This document shows, piece by piece, positions 1-6,939 of a stretch of 64,000 bases of DNA (the first letter of the stretch is position 1; every line of letters starts with the position of its first letter). The translations under genes and the position numbers were made by a program. This stretch comes from Mucilaginibacter ginsenosidivorans (GTDB lineage: Bacteria > Bacteroidota > Bacteroidia > Sphingobacteriales > Sphingobacteriaceae): positions 1,922,001 through 1,986,000 of the forward strand of contig NZ_CP042436.1 of assembly GCF_007971025.1 (NCBI RefSeq), read 5' to 3'. The notes beneath the pieces were generated by a model. It was not told where the DNA came from, ran no database searches, and saw nothing but the letters and a program-made list of their open reading frames with translations.

Positions 1-1082
1 TTAAGATCAACGACCCGCTTGGGTTCTCGTACAAACTACAGGAATATTTCGAGGTGTTCCACATTACTTTCCTGGATAGTTTCGCGCTTATTATAGCCAT
101 TATTTTATGTACGCTGGAAATCGTTTTGGGCTTTGCTCTGCTCATTGGTATCCGGGCGGTCTCGGTTGCCTGGGGGTTGCTGCTGCTTATTATTTTCTTC
201 GGGTTCCTTACCTTCTATTCAGCGTATTTCAAAGTGGTGCAAACCTGCGGCTGCTTTGGTGACGCGATACCTCTTACGCCATGGCAGTCATTCAGTAAAG
301 ACATGGCGCTGCTGGTGCTGGTGTCGGTGATATTTGTTAATCGCAGGAGCATCAAACCGCTTTTCAGTGCGCAAAACGGCGACCGGGCTCTGTACGCGTC
401 TATTATTGTCGCCCTGGGCATTGGTTTTTATACCTATAGTTTTTTGCCCGTGATCGATTTTCTGCCTTATAAAATTGGGGCCAATATTCCGGCCGAGATG
501 GTCACCCCGCCGGGGGCCAAGCCTGATGAGTATGAGATCACCTACAACCTTAAAAACAGCAAGACAGGCGAAACTAAGACGATGACCGATAAGGAGTACA
601 TCAAAAGTAATATCTGGAAAGATAATAACTGGACGGTGGTGGGTAACCCAGAAAGTAAACTGGTTAGACGTGGTTTCACCCCTAAAATAATCGACCTGAA
701 CATTAAGGACGCACAAGGGAACGATTACACGAAGGAACTGTTCGCTAATCCGTTCAACAACCTCATCATTGTGGCTTACGACCTGGGCAAGACCAACCTG
801 GACGCGATGGGCCAGCTAAATGCGTTGGCCATTAACCTGGCGCAGAATTACAACACCCGTACGGTGCTCCTGACCTCGAATTCGCCGGCGGATGCAGAGC
901 AGTTCAGTAAGAAGAACCATTTGATAATGGAGGTGTTTTATGCCGACGCCGTGCCGCTGAAAACTATGATACGCGCCAATCCAGGCATATTTTTAATGAA
1001 GAACGGCACCGTCATCAATAAATGGCACTACCATTCGATACCAAACTATGATAACCTGGTGAAACAGTATTTTCAAAAATAA
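1..1082 (+). CDS. DoxX/MauE-like membrane protein with thioredoxin-like C-terminus (BT_3928 type), 5' end cut by window
   Basis: The frame is open from base 3 and no start is in view. The GTG at 54 is in frame, but the residues before it (NDPLGFSYKLQEYF) look like family sequence, so the gene begins left of the window. About four hydrophobic segments fill the first third, with a CGCF motif after the second visible one (TCGCFGD), as in MauE/DoxX-fold proteins. From about the middle onward the protein is soluble, and the last 120 residues resemble a thioredoxin fold (an LIIVAYDL strand, then a late IFLMKNG strand) without a CxxC active site. This combination matches the BT_3928 family of Bacteroidota, whose function is not established. 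The ABC permease gene starts 4 bp after the stop, so the two are probably co-transcribed. Confidence 0.8.
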   Translation, partial: KINDPLGFSYKLQEYFEVFHITFLDSFALIIAIILCTLEIVLGFALLIGIRAVSVAWGLLLLIIFFGFLTFYSAYFKVVQTCGCFGDAIPLTPWQSFSKDMALLVLVSVIFVNRRSIKPLFSAQNGDRALYASIIVALGIGFYTYSFLPVIDFLPYKIGANIPAEMVTPPGAKPDEYEITYNLKNSKTGETKTMTDKEYIKSNIWKDNNWTVVGNPESKLVRRGFTPKIIDLNIKDAQGNDYTKELFANPFNNLIIVAYDLGKTNLDAMGQLNALAINLAQNYNTRTVLLTSNSPADAEQFSKKNHLIMEVFYADAVPLKTMIRANPGIFLMKNGTVINKWHYHSIPNYDNLVKQYFQK

Positions 1083-1086
1083 AGCG

Positions 1087-2145
1087 ATGATCGGCTACCT
1101 GCTCCGGAAAATTGGATATGGGTCCGCAGTAATGCTGGGGATTGTGGTAGTGGTGTTTTTCCTGTTCAATATTTTACCGGTGGACCCGGCGCGGATGACG
1201 CAAGGCCAACGCGCGGATGTGCAGTCGCTGCAGGCGGTACGCAAGGAGTTTGGTTTGGACAAACCTGTTCCGGTGCAGTTTGCCTATTATATCAATGACC
1301 TTTCGCCCATTGGTTTTCATGACCGTACGCCGGAAGAACAGCAGCGCTATCATTATGTCACCCTGCTACCGGTATCGAAAGCCAAAGTTATCGCACTGAA
1401 ATGGCCCTATCTCCGCCGTTCGTACCAAACGCATAAGGAAGTTGCCCCTTTGCTGATGGGCGTAATACCCAACACGCTGATACTGGCCACCACCGCCATG
1501 ATATTTGCGATACTGATTGGTGTATTTTTGGGGACGTTAAGCGCCGTACATCAAAACACCTGGATAGACAGGCTTTCGGTAGCCATTTCGACACTTGGTA
1601 TTTCGGCGCCTTCATTCTTTGCAGGGATACTGATCGCGTGGATATTCGGCTTTGTGCTAACCAAATATACCGGTCTCAACATGTCGGGCAGTTTGTATAG
1701 CTACGATCCTTTTAAAGGCGAGATGATCACGTGGAAAAACCTGGTGCTACCGATGGTGACATTGGGTCTGCGGCCCTTGGCTATTATCGTGCAGCTTACA
1801 CGCAGCGCCATGCTTGACGTGATGGGGCAGGACTATATCCGTACCGCACGCGCGAAAGGCTTGGGCGAGCGGGCCGTTATTTATCGCCATGCTTTGAAGA
1901 ATGCCCTTAACCCCGTGATAACGGCTATTGCCAACTGGTTTGCTTCGTTGCTGGCAGGTTCGTTTTTTGTGGAATATGTGTTCGGCTATAACGGATTAGG
2001 CAAAACTACGGTAGATGCGCTTGAAATGTCCGACTTTCCGGTTGTAATGGGCTCTATTCTGTTTATTACTTTTATTTTTGTGGTCATTAACATCCTGGTC
2101 GACTTCCTGTATGTGTGGATAGACCCGAGGGTAAAACTGACCTGA
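1087..2145 (+). CDS. ABC transporter permease, DppB/OppB family
   Basis: A 352-residue inner-membrane permease of the peptide/nickel-type importer family (BPD_transp_1). An N-terminal membrane helix is followed by a soluble segment of roughly 90 residues and then about five membrane helices. The cytoplasmic EAA loop that docks on the ATPase is visible near residue 258 (DYIRTARAKGLGERAVIYRH). The family normally works with a second permease (DppC), two ATPases and a solute-binding protein, none of which is encoded here. The gene sits between a DoxX-like protein and aroK, and the aroK ATG follows its stop by 9 bp, suggesting one transcript. Substrate cannot be read from the sequence; peptide import is the family default. 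Confidence 0.88.
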   Translation: MIGYLLRKIGYGSAVMLGIVVVVFFLFNILPVDPARMTQGQRADVQSLQAVRKEFGLDKPVPVQFAYYINDLSPIGFHDRTPEEQQRYHYVTLLPVSKAKVIALKWPYLRRSYQTHKEVAPLLMGVIPNTLILATTAMIFAILIGVFLGTLSAVHQNTWIDRLSVAISTLGISAPSFFAGILIAWIFGFVLTKYTGLNMSGSLYSYDPFKGEMITWKNLVLPMVTLGLRPLAIIVQLTRSAMLDVMGQDYIRTARAKGLGERAVIYRHALKNALNPVITAIANWFASLLAGSFFVEYVFGYNGLGKTTVDALEMSDFPVVMGSILFITFIFVVINILVDFLYVWIDPRVKLT

Positions 2146-2154
2146 AATTAAACT

Positions 2155-2658
2155 ATGAAGATATTCCTCACCGGTTTTATGGGCAGCGGCAAAACCACAC
2201 TGGGCCGCAAACTGGCCGCCCGTATGAACTATGAATTTATCGACCTTGACCATAAACTGGAACAGCAGGTAGAATTGAGCATAGCCGAATATTTTACACT
2301 TTTTGGCGAAGATTCCTTCCGCAAGCTTGAAGCTGAAGTGTTGCGTAAAACGCCTTACCCTGAAAATGCCATTATATCCACCGGCGGCGGACTGCCCTGC
2401 TTTTTTGATAATATGGACTGGATGAAAGCCAACGGTAAAGTGGTTTATCTTAAGCTTTCACCGAAGACGTTAGCCGACAGGCTGGAGTCGGGAAAGGAGG
2501 AACGCCCATTATTGCAGGATAAACATGGTGATGCGCTGGTGGAATTTATCGAGCATAAACTTGCTGAACGGGAACCCTTTTACGCCCAGGCCAACATCAT
2601 CGCTGATGGTTTGAGTTTAACTGCGGAACGGATGGAGCAGATATTGATTGTTGAATAG
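2155..2658 (+). CDS. aroK: shikimate kinase
   Basis: Phosphorylates shikimate at the 3-hydroxyl with ATP, the fifth step of the chorismate pathway, in the cytoplasm. Its 167 residues are the normal size for the monomeric enzyme. The Walker A loop is at residues 7-15 (GFMGSGKTT). The shikimate-contacting Asp32 lies in IDLDHK, Arg56 in SFRKLE, and the glycine triplet of the Walker B region at 77-79 (STGGGL). Arg117 of the LID is in EERPLL. All residues needed for activity appear present. It is the third gene of a tight + strand run (9 bp after the permease). No other aro gene is nearby. Confidence 0.95.
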   Translation: MKIFLTGFMGSGKTTLGRKLAARMNYEFIDLDHKLEQQVELSIAEYFTLFGEDSFRKLEAEVLRKTPYPENAIISTGGGLPCFFDNMDWMKANGKVVYLKLSPKTLADRLESGKEERPLLQDKHGDALVEFIEHKLAEREPFYAQANIIADGLSLTAERMEQILIVE

Positions 2659-2670
2659 TGCATCAAAAAA

Positions 2671-2965
2671 GGCTGTCATGCTGAGCCTGTCGAAGCATGG
2701 GCGTAAAGGCCTACGTGGACTCTTCGATGAGGTAATCCCGTCATAGGACATCAGGAAGAAGAGGACTTTTCGTTAAACTGATGAAAGTACCCCCGCTCAA
2801 TTGGCGCGGGGCCTGTTACTTTTGGCTTGATCCAAAAGTAACCAAAAGATCAAGTCATTCCGAAGCTTCTACCCGCCCTGCCGCTTCTTAACGCTTTTTC
2901 GGTTACGACCCGAAAAAGCTAAAGCGACATTCCCGCCTTTACCCCGGCCCGCCGGAATGACAGCC
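2671..2965. repeat. composite intergenic repeat element with terminal inverted repeats
   Basis: This fills the 348-bp gap between aroK and the phosphoribosyltransferase. Its ends are a perfect 9-bp inverted repeat (GGCTGTCAT at 2671-2679, ATGACAGCC at 2957-2965). At the left end is a hairpin with stem CATGCT/AGCATG (2675-2698). Inside lies the repeat 2745-2856, which recurs inverted at 22887-23008. No coding potential was seen. Confidence 0.7.
2745..2856 (+). repeat. interspersed repeat, copy 1 (inverted copy at 22887-23008)
   Basis: Read on the opposite strand, this stretch shares long near-identical blocks with 22887-23008. The shared blocks are the GACTTGAT start, a TACTTT...GATCAAG core, AAGTAACAG followed by a CCCC-rich block, CAATTGA(G/A)CGGGG, and the TAACGAAAA and ACATCAGGAA tail. 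The conserved order over about 110 bp shows one mobile or expanded repeat family rather than chance similarity. Confidence 0.75.
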
Positions 2966-3006
2966 CAGCGCTTTTAATGCCAAAACTTCCTTCTCTAATT
3001 TTTATC

Positions 3007-3522
3007 CTACATCAAATACACCGCATCCTCTTTTCCAGACTCATTCAAAACAACATCTACATGCTCCTTTAAAACGGTTGAGAGGGCTATGCCGGCGTAA
3101 TCCGTAGTTACGGGGAAGCTTTTGTGGTTGCGGTCTATCAGCACTACGGTACGTAGCTTTTTCAACGGCACATCAAGGAATACACCGAAGCCATAGGCAA
3201 GTGTTTTGCCGCTGTTCAGCACGTCATCTACCAAAATAACGGCCTTGTTGTGGCATATTTGTATGTCGGTATCAGTTACGGCCTTCAGGCTGCTACTTTG
3301 CTTGTCCAGCTCGATGGTCATCAGCGTGCTTTTGAAAGGGGCTATCTTGTCCAGGATAGCCTTCAGTCTTTCGGCAAGGTAATTTCCGCGCGGCTTAATA
3401 CCTGCTATGATTATTTCCTGTTCATCAAAATTATCCTCGAGCAATTGGTACGCGATACGATCGATCTTTTGTTCTATCTGGTGATGGTCGAGTATGAGGA
3501 GTTTTTTGTCGGATGTTTTCAT
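3007..3522 (-). CDS. phosphoribosyltransferase, PyrR-like
   Basis: A 171-residue type I phosphoribosyltransferase. The PRPP-binding loop is clear (VILVDDVLNSGKT, about residues 94-106), preceded by the family's hydrophobic strand and the IKPRGNYLAERL segment near residue 43. Length and layout resemble PyrR-type bifunctional regulators/uracil phosphoribosyltransferases, and Bacteroidota genomes commonly carry such a protein. Sequence alone does not show whether it binds RNA or which base it uses, so only the family is named. No pyrimidine gene is adjacent, which weakens a PyrR attenuator role. The ATG at 3522 is immediately preceded by an 8-bp-period repeat array. It is transcribed on the minus strand downstream of the 132-residue hypothetical. 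Confidence 0.8.
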   Translation of the reverse strand: MKTSDKKLLILDHHQIEQKIDRIAYQLLEDNFDEQEIIIAGIKPRGNYLAERLKAILDKIAPFKSTLMTIELDKQSSSLKAVTDTDIQICHNKAVILVDDVLNSGKTLAYGFGVFLDVPLKKLRTVVLIDRNHKSFPVTTDYAGIALSTVLKEHVDVVLNESGKEDAVYLM

Positions 3523-3524
3523 CT

Positions 3525-3630
3525 TGTTAGAAAGTTGTAAGGTTGGAAAGTTGAAATGTTATTACCTCGTCCAAACTTGTTGTAAAGATATAAGCAACTT
3601 TGCAACATTCAAACTTTTCAACTTTACAAC
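3525..3630. repeat. inverted pair of octamer arrays
   Basis: The left arm (3526-3560) reads as 8-mers GTTAGAAA, GTTGTAAG, GTTGGAAA, GTTGAAAT. The right arm, read on the minus strand (3630 back to about 3594), is GTTGTAAA, GTTGAAAA, GTTTGAAT, GTTGCAAA. The arms face each other across about 40 bp, between the phosphoribosyltransferase start and the 3' end of the next gene. It has the same architecture as the 7-bp arrays elsewhere in the window, but with an 8-bp period. Confidence 0.75.
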
Positions 3631-3635
3631 AAAAA

Positions 3636-4034
3636 TCAATCTTTCTGATAAGGGTAATATACGAAATTGGCCCCCTCGGGCACGATGACGAACATGCACA
3701 TAAAGTCATCGGGGTTTTTGTACGATTTAATGAAACGTTCTTTCAGTATTTCCTTGATGATCCCTTTCTCTACAAATTCTTCCAGTGTGGATGCCTGTAT
3801 GGTCCATTCCGTATTCAGGTCGTGGCGGTCCAGTATCAGTTCCCCCAGCTTTACTTCGTGCTGGTGCGCAACGAAAATGGGGTAGCGCGATAAGCCTTCC
3901 ACCATGATTTCGACGGCCACTTCGTGTATCGATTCACTGTATAGTTTCAGGTCTTTTTCCAAACTCACCAGCGGACTTTCTTTTTTTCCTGCTTCCTGGC
4001 TATTGCCCTCGTTTAATAATTCTTCCGGATCCAT
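3636..4034 (-). CDS. conserved hypothetical protein (132 residues)
   Basis: I do not recognise a named family. The protein is soluble, with no signal peptide or membrane segment. The first 25 residues are charged and probably flexible; the rest has alternating hydrophobic positions consistent with a compact alpha/beta fold (YPIFVAHQHEVKLGELIL, then FMCMFVIVPEGANFVYYPY at the end). It has an acidic N-terminus and few cysteines. It lies on the minus strand between rlmD and the phosphoribosyltransferase with gaps of about 80-110 bp, so co-transcription is possible but not shown. The ATG at 4034 is the first good start. Confidence 0.65.
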   Translation of the reverse strand: MDPEELLNEGNSQEAGKKESPLVSLEKDLKLYSESIHEVAVEIMVEGLSRYPIFVAHQHEVKLGELILDRHDLNTEWTIQASTLEEFVEKGIIKEILKERFIKSYKNPDDFMCMFVIVPEGANFVYYPYQKD

Positions 4035-4093
4035 ATTCTGTCTGAACTAAGATTTATAAGATTCAGGTATCATAAGATAACTATTATATTTCG

Positions 4094-4128
4094 ACTGATC
4101 TCTAATCACAAGTTAACTAATCACCAGC
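4094..4128. repeat. degenerate heptamer array at the rlmD 3' end
   Basis: Five 7-mers can be read: GACTGAT, CTCTAAT, CACAAGT, TAACTAA, TCACCAG. The array straddles the rlmD stop at 4113-4115, so its last units are coding. The TAACTAATCAC flavour recurs next to the yebC stop (48125-48152). Confidence 0.5.
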
Positions 4129-5531
4129 AACACCACATTTTCCACATGCTGCGTATGCGGGAACATATCGACGGGCTGTATTTTCGCCACATCATATTTC
4201 TCCTTCAACACAACCAGGTCGCGGGCCTGCGTGGCAGGGTTGCAGCTTACGTAAACTATCTTTTCCGCCCCGATCTCCATCAATCTTGCCACTACATCCG
4301 GGTGCATGCCCGCGCGCGGCGGATCGGTGATGATAACATCCGGCTTGCCATGCTGTGCGACGAAATCAGCATTCAGCACATCCTTCATATCGCCGGCGTA
4401 AAATTTGGTATTGGTGATGTTGTTGATCTGCGAATTGATCTTCGCATCCTCTATCGCCGAAGGCACATATTCAACCCCGACAATTTCCTTCACCTGACCG
4501 GCTATAAAATTGGCAATGGTACCAGCGCCGGTGTACAGGTCATAAACCAGCTCATCGCCTTTAAACCCGGCGAAGTCGCGGGTTATTTGGTAGAGCTTTA
4601 GAGCCTGTATTGAATTGGTTTGATAGAACGATTTCGGCCCGATGCGAAAACGCACGGTTTTGCCGTTGCCGTCTATCATTTCCTCGTAAATATATTCCGG
4701 TCCGCGCCAGGCTACTACCTCCTGGTCGAAGATGGTGTCGTTTTTCTTCTGGTTGACGATGTATAACAGCGACGTGATCTGCGGAAAAGTCTGATCGATA
4801 AACCCCATCAGCCCGTCTATCTGTTCCTGCGTGGTATAAGCAAACACCACGATCACCATCAATTCGCCGGTTGACGAGGTGCGGATGATCAGGTTCCGTA
4901 AGGCCCCTTCGTGATGCTTAAGATTATAAAAGCTCATGCCCTGTTGTTTGGCATAGTCGCGGATGCGGTTACGCAGATCGTTTGATGGGTCGGCCTGCAG
5001 GTAGCAATGCTGTACATCCAGTATCTTATCAAACCTGCCGGGAATATGAAAACCCAGCGCATCCATATCGGGCGTTTCATCCGTGCGGTTCTCGCCGTCG
5101 TTCAGCCAGCGTTTGTTTGAGAAGGTAAATTCCAGCTTGTTACGGTAATACCTGTCAGCAGGCGATGGCGCAATAGGCAGCATGCCGCTCACATCAATTT
5201 TTGCCAGGTGACCCAAAGCACCTTCAACGGTTTTCTGTTTGAATTTTAATTGCGCATCGTAGGTCATGTGCTGCCACTTGCAGCCCCCGCAGGTGCCAAA
5301 GTGTTCGCAAAAAGCCCCGGTACGAAAATCAGATGCTTTTTTAAGCTGTGTTATTTTTGCCTCGCCAAAGTTTTTTTTGCGGCGGTAAACCTGCACGTCG
5401 GCAACATCACCAGGCACGGCCTTATCTACAAACAGCACAAAGTCGTCGGCTTTGCCCACGCCCTTGCCTTCCTCGGCAATATCAATAATGGAAACGTTTT
5501 CGAAAAACAGGTTATTAGCAGCTTTATTCAT
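4113..5531 (-). CDS. rlmD: 23S rRNA (uracil-C5)-methyltransferase, RlmD/RumA type
   Basis: A SAM-dependent RNA methyltransferase of 472 residues that makes m5U in 23S rRNA (U1939 or U747 class in E. coli numbering). An N-terminal TRAM-like RNA-binding domain spans about residues 10-65. The [4Fe-4S] ligands are Cys75, Cys81, Cys84 (CGGC motif) and Cys176 (QHCYL). The SAM-binding fold follows from about 300 (YDLYTGAGTIANF), with the DPPRAG motif and catalytic Cys430 in VSCNPAT. It could equally be the U54 tRNA-acting paralogue; RlmD is the usual annotation in Bacteroidota. The gene stands alone on the minus strand. A heptamer array overlaps its last codons. Confidence 0.93.
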   Translation of the reverse strand: MNKAANNLFFENVSIIDIAEEGKGVGKADDFVLFVDKAVPGDVADVQVYRRKKNFGEAKITQLKKASDFRTGAFCEHFGTCGGCKWQHMTYDAQLKFKQKTVEGALGHLAKIDVSGMLPIAPSPADRYYRNKLEFTFSNKRWLNDGENRTDETPDMDALGFHIPGRFDKILDVQHCYLQADPSNDLRNRIRDYAKQQGMSFYNLKHHEGALRNLIIRTSSTGELMVIVVFAYTTQEQIDGLMGFIDQTFPQITSLLYIVNQKKNDTIFDQEVVAWRGPEYIYEEMIDGNGKTVRFRIGPKSFYQTNSIQALKLYQITRDFAGFKGDELVYDLYTGAGTIANFIAGQVKEIVGVEYVPSAIEDAKINSQINNITNTKFYAGDMKDVLNADFVAQHGKPDVIITDPPRAGMHPDVVARLMEIGAEKIVYVSCNPATQARDLVVLKEKYDVAKIQPVDMFPHTQHVENVVLLVIS

Positions 5532-5545
5532 CAGGCTGCAAATAT

Positions 5546-5611
5546 AGCAGAAAGCTGAAAGACTAAGGCTTAAAGCAATAGACGCTTTGGTCTTTTTGCT
5601 TTAACCTTTAA
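5546..5611. repeat. inverted pair of heptamer arrays
   Basis: The left arm (5546-5576) reads AGCAGAA, AGCTGAA, AGACTAA, GGCTTAA. The right arm (5584-5611) reads GCTTTGG, TCTTTTT, GCTTTAA, CCTTTAA, which on the other strand is TTAAAGG, TTAAAGC, AAAAAGA, CCAAAGC. The arms are only about 8 bp apart and could fold as an imperfect hairpin between the small ORF and rlmD. Confidence 0.75.
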
Positions 5612-5721
5612 ATAAACAGATTCAAAACAGATTGCCAAAAGTCATCGGCTTCCAGGTCTATTTCTTCTATTTCAAATTGCTCTTCAATTTGTTCGGATAC
5701 TTCGATTAATTCACGGCTCAT
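5608..5721 (-). CDS. putative 37-residue acidic peptide
   Basis: ATG at 5719-5721, TAA at 5608-5610. The peptide begins MSRELIEVSEQIEE and ends DDFWQSVLNLFI. Eleven of 37 residues are Glu and three Asp, with one Arg and no Lys, and the hydrophobic residues are spaced like an amphipathic helix ending in a hydrophobic tail. It was too short for the usual ORF threshold. It has no clear Shine-Dalgarno, which is normal here, and an AT-rich TATATTTA sequence lies about 30 bp upstream. It could be a conserved small protein, a precursor peptide or chance. No maturation enzyme is adjacent. Confidence 0.4.
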   Translation of the reverse strand: MSRELIEVSEQIEEQFEIEEIDLEADDFWQSVLNLFI

Positions 5722-5846
5722 GGGGTAAATGATTTATGTGACGCTAATATAAATATATTTATACCAAAAACCAAAATGGTATTTGATTTGTTTTGATGAT
5801 GTTTGTCATTTTTTTGAAAGGTTACTTTGACGGCCGCTTTGCTATG

Positions 5847-5960
5847 GACTCACCCCGGCATCGCTTCGCTCGCCGACCCTCTCTACCGCAAGCGGTAAAG
5901 AGGGTTGTTTGTTTCAAAAAGCCCCCTCTTGACGAAGGAAAGAGGGGGCAGAGGTGAGTC
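5847..5960. repeat. nested palindromic repeat with 8-bp terminal inverted repeats
   Basis: The ends are GACTCACC (5847-5854) and GGTGAGTC (5953-5960). Inside are two hairpins: one with ACCCTCT/AGAGGGT outer and ACCGC/GCGGT inner arms, and one with CCCCCTCTT opposite AAGAGGGGG. A relative lies inverted at 54318-54377. The 470-bp gap between rlmD and the small membrane gene otherwise holds only the 37-codon ORF and the heptamer pair. Confidence 0.7.
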
Positions 5961-6003
5961 GACTGGTCGCTTTTGCTGCCCACTCACCCAGCCACTGCGA
6001 TCG

Positions 6004-6213
6004 TTAATAAATATGCACGGTCCTTGTTTTCCGCTCTATCAGCAAAATACAATTCATGGCCAGCAACACCATTAGTCCATCGTAAGGGAAAGCCTGGATA
6101 AGCGTGCTGTCGAAATCGCCCTGGATGCCGTTGTATATTGTCCACGCCAGGAAAATGATATTGGCGCTTATTGTCACCACACGCATGAAATTTATCAGTC
6201 GTTTATAGAACAT
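6004..6213 (-). CDS. small membrane protein of unknown function (69 residues)
   Basis: Two hydrophobic stretches (about residues 12-28 and 45-60) separated by a short loop predict a two-helix inner-membrane hairpin with both ends cytoplasmic and a basic C-terminal tail (ERKTRTVHIY). It is similar in size and layout to the next gene upstream (6225-6440), and the RLINFMRVVTISANIIFLAWTIY start echoes that gene's RIINLIKFIAISGNVIFIF, so the two are probably paralogues from tandem duplication. The gap between them is 11 bp, consistent with one transcript with the genes upstream. No function can be assigned. Confidence 0.6.
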   Translation of the reverse strand: MFYKRLINFMRVVTISANIIFLAWTIYNGIQGDFDSTLIQAFPYDGLMVLLAMNCILLIERKTRTVHIY

Positions 6214-6224
6214 GGCTTTTAAAT

Positions 6225-6440
6225 TTAGTTAGATCGGTTCATGTTAGCATGGTCTGCACCTTTTACCACTAAAAATGTATTAATGATGAGTAGTGCAGCC
6301 AGTATCATGTAGCCGAGGAATTGATCGAAGGTGACAGCGAATAATTCTGTCAGCCGGTCGTATAGGATCGAAAAAATGAATATGACGTTACCACTTATGG
6401 CGATGAATTTAATAAGGTTGATGATGCGTTTAGTTTTCAT
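6225..6440 (-). CDS. small membrane protein of unknown function, paralogue of the following gene (71 residues)
   Basis: The start is placed at the ATG at 6440 (MKTKRIINLIKF). A longer in-frame reading from 6536 begins inside the upstream gene and lacks a plausible N-terminus. Two membrane helices are predicted (about 10-27 and 37-58), with a short polar C-terminus. The start overlaps the stop region of the upstream 154-residue gene by 11 bp, so translation is probably coupled. Its first 25 residues resemble those of the 69-residue neighbour. No domain is recognised. Confidence 0.6.
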   Translation of the reverse strand: MKTKRIINLIKFIAISGNVIFIFSILYDRLTELFAVTFDQFLGYMILAALLIINTFLVVKGADHANMNRSN

Positions 6441-6894
6441 TGGAATTGATAGATAGTGTTGAATCAGGCAGTGTTTCGGAATTGATTTTGGGTTCGACAT
6501 TGAAATACCAGGTGCCAAGGGCGATAAGCAAGGCATTGGCCAGCATCATGACGAAAGGAAAGTCCAATAATGAATAGGATTCGATCATGGAAAACACGGA
6601 AAATGTACCAATTGTAAGCGCGATCCCTATAAAGGATATCAGGCATTTCCTAAGTAAGTTATCTTTGGTCGCCCAGGCGACCGTTTCAATAAATGCCCAA
6701 AACACCAGCCAGGTGACAAAGGAAAATATCAGCTCGATGACCAGTAAAAAAGGATAAATTCCAATTTCACTAAGGTCGCATTGACGTGGATTTGTAAACA
6801 ATTGCGAAACAAAAAAAAGGACCGGTGCGATGACCGCGCTGCTCAACCATATTTTCAGGCTATACAAAAAGTGAGAATGTTTCATAATAATCAT
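6430..6894 (-). CDS. four-helix membrane protein of unknown function (154 residues)
   Basis: Four hydrophobic segments (about residues 14-33, 46-70, 82-105 and 112-130) predict an integral inner-membrane protein; the last 25 residues are polar. The start is ATG 6894 or ATG 6885 (MKHSHFLYS). No motif or named family is recognised. It follows creD by 45 bp on the same strand and overlaps the next small membrane gene, so it may be the fourth member of the creD transcript. Confidence 0.6.
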   Translation of the reverse strand: MIIMKHSHFLYSLKIWLSSAVIAPVLFFVSQLFTNPRQCDLSEIGIYPFLLVIELIFSFVTWLVFWAFIETVAWATKDNLLRKCLISFIGIALTIGTFSVFSMIESYSLLDFPFVMMLANALLIALGTWYFNVEPKINSETLPDSTLSINSNEN

Positions 6895-6939
6895 TTTAAA
6901 AATGGGCGAAGCCCGGAGGCCCCGCCCGGTGATAAGGGT

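Noticed and set aside
54..56. GTG at 54 as start of the first gene
   Set aside because: The frame is open to the window edge and the upstream residues fit the family, so the true start is outside.
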